This document shows positions 35,801 to 41,317 of a DNA stretch of 64,000 nt, piece after piece. The stretch's first letter is position 1. Each line of letters opens with the position of its first letter. The position numbers and the translations under genes were made by a program. This DNA is from Nelumbo lutea (lineage: Eukaryota; Streptophyta; Magnoliopsida; Proteales; Nelumbonaceae), in NCBI GenBank assembly GCA_022828595.1, contig JAKGHH010000007.1:34658356-34722355 (forward strand), given 5' to 3'. Under the pieces are notes generated by a model. The model was not told the origin of the DNA. It searched no databases and worked only from the letters and a program-made list of their open reading frames with translations.

Positions 35801-36376
35801 TCTATTCATTTAATATCGGATTCTATTTTTGGCTACAAAGATTGGTTTCTTCTTTATGGTAATGCATATTTGTTAATCAATCAAAATCTTCATTGAACCC
35901 ATGTAGAAATTCCCTGTAAATCTTTTAACCCAATTTGTACTCATCCAAGTGATTTAAGAACGCAAAGTAAAATAAAATAAAAACTCATTCATAGAATATA
36001 AGCAAGAGGATCCATAGATAGTACATAGACCGGAATGATATGGATGGAGGGGGTTACCACGTAATCAGTAGCAATGACGGACTCATTAGTAGCGACAAGT
36101 TCAGCATTGTTCCTATGAGGTGCGGCCCTCGCAAGCAATCGCGAAATCTGTCCAAAGCCTGCAATTCTCTTCCATCTTATTTTAGTTCAAACGAATAAAC
36201 TCCCAATAATTCAGAGAGAGAGAGAGAGGGAATGAAGGAAAGCGTCGTCAATTACCATTGATTCCAACCTTAATCCTTCCGGAACCTGCAAGATGAAATC
36301 AAATGAAAATTGGAGTTGAAGAATTGAGTAAATGATGAAGAATTGTGGCAGAAAAGCAGAATAAAACTTTACCCAT
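17735..36376 (-). CDS. CYC1: Cytochrome c1, haem protein of complex III (complete, nine exons, GapC-derived presequence)
   Basis: The nine coding exons, in transcript order, are 36376-36373, 36285-36256, 36158-36058, 23133-22913, 22652-22373, 22289-22218, 18236-18120, 17995-17930 and 17851-17735: 1008 nt, 335 residues plus stop. Cytochrome c1 passes electrons from the Rieske Fe-S protein to cytochrome c in the mitochondrial inner membrane. Visible features: a GapC-like leader (1-45); the hydrophobic sorting segment [18 protein letters not shown] (about 69-86) before the acidic mature start [10 protein letters not shown]; the haem site CASCH (131-135); the expected axial Met (254) in GAIAMPKML; and a C-terminal membrane anchor (about 300-317) ending [10 protein letters not shown]. 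The body is nearly residue-for-residue the known plant protein, and all junctions are GT-AG with matching phase. Intron 3 (12.9 kb) and intron 6 (4.0 kb) are full of transposons, yet the frame is intact, so the gene is probably functional. Confidence 0.95.
17930..17995 (-). CDS. CYC1: CYC1 exon 8
   Basis: 66 nt encoding [18 protein letters not shown] and ERKL, between a CAG acceptor and a GTAAAT donor. Confidence 0.94.
18120..18236 (-). CDS. CYC1: CYC1 exon 7 (axial Met exon)
   Basis: 117 nt encoding [20 protein letters not shown] and then [19 protein letters not shown]. The Met in IAMPK aligns with the sixth haem ligand of cytochrome c1. Acceptor TAG, donor GTAAAT. Confidence 0.95.
18570..19240 (+). 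mobile_element. LINE fragment (zinc-binding/zf-RVT region)
   Basis: Broken plus-strand frames contain [20 protein letters not shown], then [20 protein letters not shown] and CSHLLVSC, which is the C-x-x-C...H...C zf-RVT region of plant LINEs. Preceding it are SGMM- and FGWV-type pieces of the segment between RT and zf-RVT. A related copy at 25180-25835 keeps the same order of blocks. Antisense to CYC1. Confidence 0.72.
19286..21175 (-). mobile_element. Truncated Ty1/copia element, leader, gag and protease start
   Basis: Minus strand. Starts after the LTR at the primer-binding site, then a decayed gag (about 20600-19900), a CCHC knuckle-like stretch (about 19840-19760), a Lys/Gln/Ser-rich linker (19741-19547) and the protease start [15 protein letters not shown], where the usual catalytic DSGA reads DSKA. 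The frame stops at about 19286. Integrase, RT and 3' LTR are missing, so the element was truncated, perhaps by the event that placed the LINE fragment next to it. Confidence 0.78.
21160..21172 (-). other. Copia primer-binding site (initiator tRNA-Met type)
   Basis: The minus strand reads TGGTATCAGAGCA, the standard complement of the initiator Met tRNA 3' end used by plant copia elements. It lies three bases inside the LTR end. Confidence 0.88.
21176..21492 (-). repeat. 5' LTR of the truncated copia element
   Basis: On the minus strand it starts TGTTAGGAGAATACTG and ends GGATTTATTGCCA, three bases before the primer site, giving TG...CA ends and 317 bp. It contains a TATATATTATA-like promoter (near 21297-21306) and purine-rich GAAGAGAAG runs on the plus strand. 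No partner LTR is present. Confidence 0.75.
22218..22289 (-). CDS. CYC1: CYC1 exon 6
   Basis: 72 nt encoding [16 protein letters not shown] and [11 protein letters not shown] acceptor, donor GTAATC. A 4.0-kb intron with LINE and copia debris follows. Confidence 0.94.
22373..22652 (-). CDS. CYC1: CYC1 exon 5 (haem-binding exon)
   Basis: Starts with the split Ser then [20 protein letters not shown], containing the covalent haem motif CxxCH, and ends ..[10 protein letters not shown] before donor GTACTG. Confidence 0.95.
22913..23133 (-). CDS. CYC1: CYC1 exon 4 (sorting signal and mature N-terminus)
   Basis: Begins [20 protein letters not shown] after a TTTTGCAG acceptor and runs through the hydrophobic stop-transfer segment to ILSSYDHA. 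It ends in TC of a split Ser codon at donor GTGGGT. This is the first exon whose sequence is cytochrome c1 proper. Confidence 0.92.
23850..25170 (+). mobile_element. Decayed copia RT/RNase H remnant, split by a MITE
   Basis: Plus strand. Pieces of copia reverse transcriptase: SPRAWFYRF (about 23858-23884), then [16 protein letters not shown] in which the catalytic YVDD reads YVYD, then [16 protein letters not shown]. It is interrupted at 24222 by the MITE. After the second target duplication come decayed RNase H-region pieces: YFLN.GN-type sequence, then [13 protein letters not shown] and KLYCN (about 25020-25100). Antisense to CYC1. Confidence 0.75.
24223..24747. mobile_element. hAT-type MITE with perfect 8-bp TSD
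   Basis: Starts CAATGTTTTAAAATGTGGAGG and ends with the complement CCTCCACACCTTTTAAAACATTG (shown here only as a structural match; shared arms are about 20 bases). It is flanked by ATCATAAG on both sides (24215-24222 and 24748-24755). The CAATG terminus and 8-bp duplication are hAT hallmarks. Inside are GAGGCACA/TGTGCCTC-type motifs in both orientations; no transposase. It lies inside a copia RT remnant, giving a clear order of insertion. Confidence 0.88.
25180..25835 (+). mobile_element. LINE fragment (post-RT and zf-RVT)
   Basis: Plus-strand frame pieces: LWHEVVDS, then [20 protein letters not shown] and [19 protein letters not shown], the Y-x-x-G-x-x-I-x-F-W-x-D-x-W block of plant LINEs, followed by [20 protein letters not shown] and CTFCKSDG. 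Same family and order as 18570-19240. Stops interrupt it. Confidence 0.72.
25837..26672. mobile_element. Foldback repeat family, copy 1 (hAT-like right end)
   Basis: Central inverted arms at 25991-26039 and 26201-26248 (about 48 bases, mostly matching, containing AAGCCCAAACAAGTCCATAT) enclose further inverted AT-rich sequence. The right end reads GCACCTCGGGCCTCGGGCAC...CTTCTAAAACACTA, similar to the TIR of the 24223-24747 MITE. Related copies are at 42110-42535 and 50265-51222. No coding frame. Confidence 0.6.
26807..27151 (-). repeat. 3' LTR of the copia element
   Basis: 345 bp. On the minus strand it starts TGTAGAGAACACTGATGTGG and ends CGTCTACT. It is preceded (minus sense) by a polypurine tract GAGGGGGAG (27160-27152) and followed by the target duplication AGTTG complement (26802-26806). 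Compared with the 5' LTR it lacks the segment that carries the TATA sequence and has a short extra AAATAACAACTG-type duplication. Confidence 0.9.
27100..28310 (-). pseudogene. Copia pol, second part of RT and RNase H (broken)
   Basis: Minus-strand blocks: [18 protein letters not shown] with an intact YVDD catalytic motif (about 28130-28070), [14 protein letters not shown], then [45 protein letters not shown] and a final RNase H piece with [15 protein letters not shown] and ADILTKAVP. Between 28310 and 28143 a deletion and frameshift remove the segment before GLKQSPRA, where Trp is also replaced by a stop; further stops lie near 27954 and 27522. Confidence 0.88.
28308..28982 (-). pseudogene. 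Copia pol, N-terminal part of RT
   Basis: Contains [20 protein letters not shown], then [36 protein letters not shown] and [14 protein letters not shown], the fingers and first catalytic Asp region of copia reverse transcriptase. A stop lies upstream near 28982 and another directly after NGDL. Confidence 0.9.
28995..30005 (-). pseudogene. Copia pol, integrase
   Basis: 336 open codons. A zinc-binding pre-integrase part ([34 protein letters not shown]) precedes the catalytic core, whose acidic residues are visible in [19 protein letters not shown] and [12 protein letters not shown] (D, D, E). Stops at about 30008 and after the frame separate it from gag-protease and RT. Confidence 0.92.
30135..31358 (-). 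pseudogene. Copia gag and protease
   Basis: 407 open codons from ATG at 31358. Gag (UBN2-type) has [28 protein letters not shown] and [18 protein letters not shown]-type knuckle [20 protein letters not shown] follows near residue 215. The protease active site DSGASDDMT lies near residue 326. A single TGA after FFPD separates it from the next block. Confidence 0.92.
32268..32279 (-). other. Copia primer-binding site
   Basis: The minus strand reads TGGTATCAGAGC directly after the 5' LTR end CGTCTACT: the initiator tRNA-Met primer site. Confidence 0.92.
32280..32633 (-). repeat. 5' LTR of the copia element, with promoter
   Basis: 354 bp, same ends as the 3' LTR. On the minus strand a good TATA sequence, CCTATAAATACTAAATAG (about 32453-32436), is present, followed by a GC-rich TGGCGGCGGCAG-type stretch; both are missing from the 3' LTR. 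The target duplication AGTTG adjoins at 32634-32638. Confidence 0.9.
33010..35345 (+). mobile_element. 5'-truncated L1-like LINE: RT, zf-RVT and RNase H
   Basis: Plus strand. RT starts mid-domain with [11 protein letters not shown], then [20 protein letters not shown]. After a frameshift near 33290 comes the catalytic [11 protein letters not shown] (consensus FADD reads FDDD). The long frame 33280-33945 holds [16 protein letters not shown] and [20 protein letters not shown]. After a stop, 34045-34614 has the zf-RVT block [38 protein letters not shown]. 34860-35319 carries a broken RVT_3 RNase H with [14 protein letters not shown] and [13 protein letters not shown]. Several frame breaks; inactive. 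Antisense to CYC1 in intron 3. Confidence 0.88.
35370..35720 (+). mobile_element. Ty3/gypsy integrase scrap
   Basis: A plus-strand frame reads [20 protein letters not shown], then SFHMPGD, matching the P-F-x-x-x-Y-G-x-x-P-P block of gypsy integrase. About 200 bases on, TEMLKIDTL resembles the following MLK-L-K region. Short and decayed. Confidence 0.5.
36058..36158 (-). CDS. CYC1: CYC1 exon 3 (GapC-like, 101 nt)
   Basis: Bounded by CAG (36161-36159) and donor GTAACC (36057-36052). It encodes [16 protein letters not shown] followed by [18 protein letters not shown], collinear with the start of cytosolic GAPDH (GFGRIGRLVAR...ELVAVND...TTDYM). It ends in phase 0, as does the acceptor side of exon 4. 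The basic, acid-poor first half suits an amphipathic mitochondrial targeting helix. Confidence 0.85.
36256..36285 (-). CDS. CYC1: CYC1 exon 2 (GapC-like, 30 nt)
   Basis: Bounded by CAG acceptor (36288-36286) and GTAATT donor. It encodes [10 protein letters not shown] and the first base of Gly12, corresponding to the first beta strand of the GAPDH Rossmann fold. Confidence 0.82.
36373..36376 (-). CDS. CYC1: CYC1 exon 1 (coding part, ATGG) and leader
   Basis: Only four coding bases, ATG G, precede a consensus donor GTAAAG (36372-36367). The next exon must supply two bases (GT) to finish Gly2; exon 2 does so and gives [12 protein letters not shown] tiny first coding exon ending in phase 1 is in keeping with GapC gene structure. 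The untranslated leader probably extends to about 36450-36470. Confidence 0.8.
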
Positions 36377-36462
36377 GACTGCTGAAAAGAAGGAAAGAGG
36401 GACTAGAGGTGGAAACGGATGGAGATGGAGTTGCAGAGGAAATACGGTGAAAAGAGAGAACA

Positions 36463-36472
36463 GTTAGGGTTT
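36463..36472 (-). promoter_or_regulatory. Telo-box in the CYC1 promoter/leader
   Basis: The minus strand reads AAACCCTAAC about 90 bases upstream of the CYC1 ATG. Telo-boxes (AAACCCTAA) are common near the transcription start of plant housekeeping and translation genes. It is also a short motif that can occur by chance. Confidence 0.45.
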
Positions 36473-36489
36473 GAGCGAAACCAGGGTGT

Positions 36490-36887
36490 TGACTGGAGAT
36501 ACCACGGAAGGGTGGATTCGAGCCGAGCCGAGCCGATTCGAATACTTGACTATTCGAGCTCGGCTCGCTGAAATTGTGTTAGGCTCCATTGAGCTCGGCT
36601 GGGTTCAAAGTTCGTAAGTTTGAGTTTGGCTCGACCGTAAGTCAAGTTTTTTTTTTTAAATAAAAATTATACATATAAAAATGTTTTTTATTTTATATAC
36701 AAAAAATTAAAATTAAGAATTATAATAATTATTTATTATTATACATATAAAAAATGTTTTTATTTTACACAAAAAAAATAAGAATTGTAAAAAAGTATTT
36801 ACTATTATACATAGAAAATAAAAATGTTATATAAAATATTATTAAATATAAAAATTAATTATATATGTATCTATGTATGTATGTATG
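36490..36887. other. CYC1 upstream flank, foldback scrap and AT-rich DNA
   Basis: 36508-36650 contains repeated GAGCCGAGCC/GAGCTCGGCT motifs, probably one end of a foldback element. 36650-36880 is AT-rich and ends in an (ATGT)n microsatellite. No opposite terminus was identified. Confidence 0.4.
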
Positions 36888-37661
36888 TGATGAGGGGTAA
36901 CTCGGTCCTCCCAATTGTACAACCACACGTGACTTCTAGATGACACTGTGGTGCTGAATTAGTGTACCAGCTTGGTAAGTTATCTTGGAGCACCACGCTC
37001 AAGTTGACCTCCACCTCGGCAAGGCCGAACTGGTAGACCTCGTAAGAGTACGACGACCTGTTCTAGGAGCCAGCCGAGATGAGAGGACCTAAGGAGACCT
37101 GTGAGGAAGAGCTCGCTAACCGTCCCCAACAGTTTACTACCAAAGACGTTGATAGCGCGACTATTAGAATGGCTCATCGTGTCGTGTGCCTCGACTTTAC
37201 TTAGACCTATCATAACCCCCACGAGGATCTCTCAACTGACAAATTAATGTGGCAGAAAAGAAAGAAACAACTCCTCAAAGATCTCAGGCCTGTTCCCAAT
37301 GAGACCCTAAGCATTGAGGCCTATAAAAGGCACTTATTTCCTGAGAGAAGGTATGTGCAATTACAAGTTCTCAAGCTCTCTCACTTTCTAAAATACTTTT
37401 AAAACACTCTTTGGCTTAAGCATCAGAGTGCCCTCCCTAGGTAAAGACACCCAGATACTCTAACATTGTCCCTCTTGCAGAACAAAATAGTTCGGCCATC
37501 TCCAACTCGACCCAACACAGCTTGGCTAATATTATTTCCCTGCAAGTCTCTCAGAAAATTACACAGTTCTCTGTTATATAGCTTGGACATCTCCAACTCG
37601 GCCTAGACAAGGGAACCATCCAAATCAGCTTTTGGGTCATCAGAATTGGAGGCTTACATCA
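36888..37661 (+). mobile_element. Solo-LTR-like sequence
   Basis: 774 bp beginning TGATGAGGGG and ending CTTACATCA, so TGATG...CATCA inverted ends. A CCTATAAAAGG promoter sits at about 37319-37329, with a CT-rich leader downstream. No open frame. The left end abuts an (ATGT)n run and no target duplication can be read, so the boundaries are tentative. Confidence 0.5.
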
Positions 37662-37743
37662 CTAATTATCTATCCAAGGGTTAGAAATAAAGAAGCACGG
37701 TGGAAGTGCAACAACATATGTTGGTAGCCTCTTAAATGGTAAC

Positions 37744-38148
37744 ATGAATTCGAGGTCGGATTATCTCCAACCTGGGGAGAATGATGCAGTACGGGATTCG
37801 GATCAACTGAGTAAACATTTACAAAGTTGGTTTTCGAAGACCCGTCTTAGTACATATAGGAGGAAAGTAGTATTTGATGTGGGAGACTATGTTTGGGCCA
37901 TTTTAACAAAGCAACGTTTATCGGTTGGGCAATGTGGAAAGCTAGTGCCAAAAAAGGTTGGACCATGCGAGATAGTTGAAGTCATCAATGAGAATGTGTA
38001 TATACTAAAGCTACCCATCCATATATGTACCTATGATGTTTTCAATGTCAAACACCCATTACCTTATGTTGGTGATCAATCAAATGATGATTTGAATTTG
38101 AGGATGAATTCTCCCCAACCTGGGGAAGATGATGTAGTACAGGAGTAG
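37744..38148 (+). mobile_element. Ty3/gypsy integrase C-terminal fragment
   Basis: 134 open codons. VVFDVGDYVWAILTKQRL, then KLVPKKVGPCEIVEVINENV, YILKLPIH and DVFNVKHPLPYVGD are the C-terminal beta-rich end of plant gypsy integrases. The tail ends NSPQPGEDDVVQE. Oddly, a very similar tail, NSRSDYLQPGENDAV, also stands at the very start, before the domain it should follow, indicating a rearranged or duplicated pol end. Followed by the 3' LTR. Confidence 0.8.
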
Positions 38149-38202
38149 GCCAATAAGTTCTATGCAAATTGGGACCATTCCATGACACATAAGAAGCAGG
38201 GG

Positions 38203-38851
38203 TGATGCCACCGATCTAACTTAGTAAATATTTACCGAGATAGTATCATCACAGGATTTCTATCTTAATTCATTTTTACCAAGTTGGCGCCATCATAAAG
38301 TTTATATTTTAGTTCGTTTTTACTAAGTTAGCATTATTTCAAATTTATATTCAATTAGGACATTCCTTTTGAAGGATTTTAGTAAGGTTCTATTTTGTAG
38401 TGTTTTCTTAGGTTATGATTCTATTTTGGAGTATTTTCTTAGATTATGATTTTTTTTAAGGAGTTTTAAGTAGGATTCCATTATGGAGTGCTTTCAGATT
38501 AGAAATAGAGTCATGAGGGTATATGCCTATATAAAGAGTAGCGACGAGAAGGATAAGACAGTTTTTGATATTGAATTTTCTCTTAATTATTCAGTGAAAA
38601 AATCATTCTTCCTAGTAGTTCGACTTCTGCTCTTTTTCTTTAAGCTTTTCTCAACGTGTTTCGTTTCCATATCGTGCCAAAGATCCCAATGAGAGTTGAG
38701 ATCCGGCAGTTGAGTTGAAAAGTGAAAACAAATAGTATTGGTGTTGGGTTATTGGGTTATGGGACTCTCTCTCTCTCTCTATTGATAGATATCTAGATCT
38801 CTTCAATTCTTTTAGAATTTTGAGTCTGGATTCTGGGCTCTATGACTGTCA
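38203..38851 (+). repeat. Probable 3' LTR of the gypsy fragment
   Basis: Starts TGATGCCACC after a purine-rich AAGAAGCAGGGG and ends GACTGTCA. It contains TATATAAAG at about 38528 and a CT microsatellite near 38765. It follows the integrase fragment by about 55 bases, as expected for a 3' LTR. No 5' partner was seen. Confidence 0.6.
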
Positions 38852-39013
38852 CGAGTCAGGAAGGTAAAACTAGGGGAGTGTATCCTGTATCCCTAATTTA
38901 ATGTTGCCGTGCTCAAGTCTCAACCATTAATATAGCAGGAGAGGAAGGACCTAATAAGCTACAAAATCATGAAATAAAAAATCTTTAAATAAATAATAAC
39001 TCAACAAGTAAAT

Positions 39014-40916
39014 GGTAAATTTCTTAAACCTCTCTTATGTTTAGTTAATTGACTAAGTATACCCCTGTTATTTGACTATTGTCTAATGCTACCCCTATTA
39101 ATTCTCACAATTAACTAACTCTACCCTGTCACCTTCGCTCTCCTTCTCCCTTCTTCTCCTCCTTCACCGTCTTCTTCAAGAGACCCACTGGCACCTCCTG
39201 CCATTACTGTCGTCGATTATGTTCATCAAGTAGAGAACGGAATCACGTCCCTAAATATGAATGGGTCAAACCTGATACCAATCAAGTCCAGGCGGATCAC
39301 GCGTGAGACCATTCTACACCTTTGCGTGAAACACAATGGTTTTGAGGCGCTTAAGTTGCTGGTAATGCGTTAGGAGTCCGCGAGATGGTGGACAGGCTTC
39401 TGTGAGATGGCCAGGCTTCCGTGAATCGGCGGATAGGCTCAATATTTGGTTGGAAAGTCATGGACCCACTTATTACAAGGATCTCTCTCTCCTGTTCAAG
39501 TACCAATCTTTTCTCTCTCATTCTCTCTTATTTTTCTTCAACTTCCTTCTCTCCCTTTATCTTCTCAAGATAATCTGGTTCGGCAAAATCTGTCATAATG
39601 CCATTTGATTGGACGGGGCTTCAGTTTGAATGGGGGATGAGGTACCTTCATGGTCAGTGTAAAGATAAGAGGTACATTTCTTAGTTCAATCTTCTTATTT
39701 TAAAGATTGGATGGGGCTTCAGATTGAAAGTTACTAGTCATTTAGAGTAGGAGAGGCGGTGTAGGGGCTTCAGATTGGACTCATTGTCATCCTTTCTTGG
39801 GAGAGCTTCTAGTAAAGGGAGAGAAGGAAGTTGGAAGAAAAATAAGATGCTGACGGGATTTTTTTGCTAAACAGTAAGCTTCATATTCGACTCGGGGTCA
39901 TGCTTTGGATTTTTTCGCTGATGGGATTGCTCTGGGGCTCGGCGATACAGCCGGTGGAAATGGAGAGCTTCTGTGGAAGATGTTGTACGAAGCCTTCCTG
40001 CTGCCTAGATGCTGCACTTGACATCTCCTTAAAATTCCCTTACTGGAATCCGGCGGAGTTCCCCCTTGTTGGAATCCGGCAGTGCTCCGGCGGTGCTTTG
40101 ATAAACAGAAGTCTGTAGCCGTCTCTGTTTCTGAAAATTTTGAAAAGGAAAAAGAAATTGAAGGAGTGTTGCTTGATCGGAAGTGCAGGCTGGAGTGTTG
40201 TCGATCCTCTAGCTTGGGTTGTTGGAGGGGTGGACTGGGGGGCTGAATCAGAGGGTGGATGAAGGTGGTGGTGGTTGTCTTCTGCAAGGGGGAGATTAGA
40301 GCCGCCGCGTTTTGATTCTCATTGATGGAGTGGATGGAGAGAGAAAGGGAGGGAGAAGATGAGATCAAGGACTCACCCGTTTCCCCATTTCCGATCGGCA
40401 ACTCAGCCATGCTAGTGGTGGAGTGAACGCCATAGGTTCCCTCTGCTAAGTTCAAGCAACCATTACTGACTGAACAGTTGATTTCAAAGCGGGAACCGAA
40501 GCAACTACAAATAGAATCTCCGATTCACTTCTTATGCCTCAGATTCCAAGAACTACACCAAGCAACGACTACAAACTTCAAAAAGGGTAGAAGGAACAAA
40601 TCATTCTCAAGCTATAGAAGCAACGGCAACAGTGTGACAACCGGTGATAAAACAAGGGCGAGAGGGAGAGTGAACTAGGGAACGGACGGAGAGAGAGAGA
40701 GAGAGGGTCCTCTGGTGGGGTCTGTTGTTGCCCGCTGCTGCATGGACGGTGATGAAATAGGGGCGAGAGGGACTTGCGTGCAAAAGAAGAAGAAGAAACG
40801 AGCTTTCGCTACATGGGCACTTCAGCCAACCTCATGGTAATTTTTTGAAATAATAGTTAAACAGTAAAGATATACTTAATCAATTAGCTAAGGTAAGTAG
40901 TTTAAGAAATTTATCC
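39014..40916. mobile_element. Mutator-like (Pack-MULE-like) element
   Basis: Long inverted ends: left GGTAAATTTCTTAAAC..GTTAATTGACTAAGTAT (39014-39060) and right the complement of GGATAAATTTCTTAAAC..GCTAATTGATTAAGTAT (40916-40868), with a further TGTTTA/ACTATT part, together about 80 bases. The inside is markedly GC-richer than its surroundings and contains CT-rich, gene-like sequence (39121-39200). A 186-codon minus-strand open frame (40455-39898) is Ser/Pro-rich, and the segments GGGGCTTCAG.TTGAA recur. No transposase. Similar terminal sequence recurs at 56564-56660. No clear 9-bp target duplication. Confidence 0.55.
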
Positions 40917-41280
40917 ATAAATAAATATGCTATAACTACCCTTTAAGGCCACAATTTTTATTTACTTATTTTTTACCTTCAAAAAAAAGCCCGCAGTTTT
41001 TTTAGAGAGTTGAGTTGAGACTTTTTTCTTTCTTGATAGAAACCAAAGATCAAAAATCAAAAATCGGGAAAAGGATGGGGATGAGGCCATGAGGGTTTTT
41101 GACTTTTTTCTCGACGAGGGGTATTTCCGGCATTTCAAAAGTTTAAATGGGCAAAAAGCGCTTAACGAATTTATTTCGTTGCTTTGCTATAAGTACAGCA
41201 GTTGCGGTTGCAGCTGAACGGTGAGATTCACTCAGCCAAATTGCAAAGTAAAAGCTTTTGGGAGGGAAAGGGAAAGAGAC

Positions 41281-41317
41281 ATGTCCTCGAACAACCCTTC
41301 ACAACTCCTGCCTTCGG
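41281..41317 (+). CDS. LSM5: LSM5 exon 1
   Basis: ATG TCC TCG.. encodes [12 protein letters not shown] plus the first base of Glu13; donor GTACCT. The start is fixed by the match to plant LSM5 N-termini. The 139-bp intron 1 carries a (CT)n run and a 21-base T run just before the acceptor. Confidence 0.93.

Larger units (their letters stand above)
23134..36057 (-). other. CYC1: CYC1 intron 3 (12,924 bp)
   Basis: GT-AG intron separating the three GapC-like exons from the cytochrome c1 body. In plus-strand order it holds a copia RT remnant split by a MITE (23850-25170), a LINE fragment (25180-25835), a foldback repeat (25837-26672), a near-complete copia element (26807-32633), a LINE (33010-35345) and a gypsy integrase scrap (35370-35720). 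23134-23850, 32640-33000 and 35720-36057 carry nothing recognised. Confidence 0.85.

Noticed and set aside
36058..36376. An independent truncated GAPDH gene or pseudogene
   Set aside because: No later GAPDH exon (catalytic Cys region) is present on the minus strand, splice phases fit the cytochrome c1 exon 4 exactly, and a c1 gene without a targeting exon lies downstream on the same strand.
39898..40455. A host protein on the minus strand (186 codons)
   Set aside because: Low-complexity Ser/Pro/Thr composition, no recognised domain, and it lies inside a transposon-like element; kept only as cargo.
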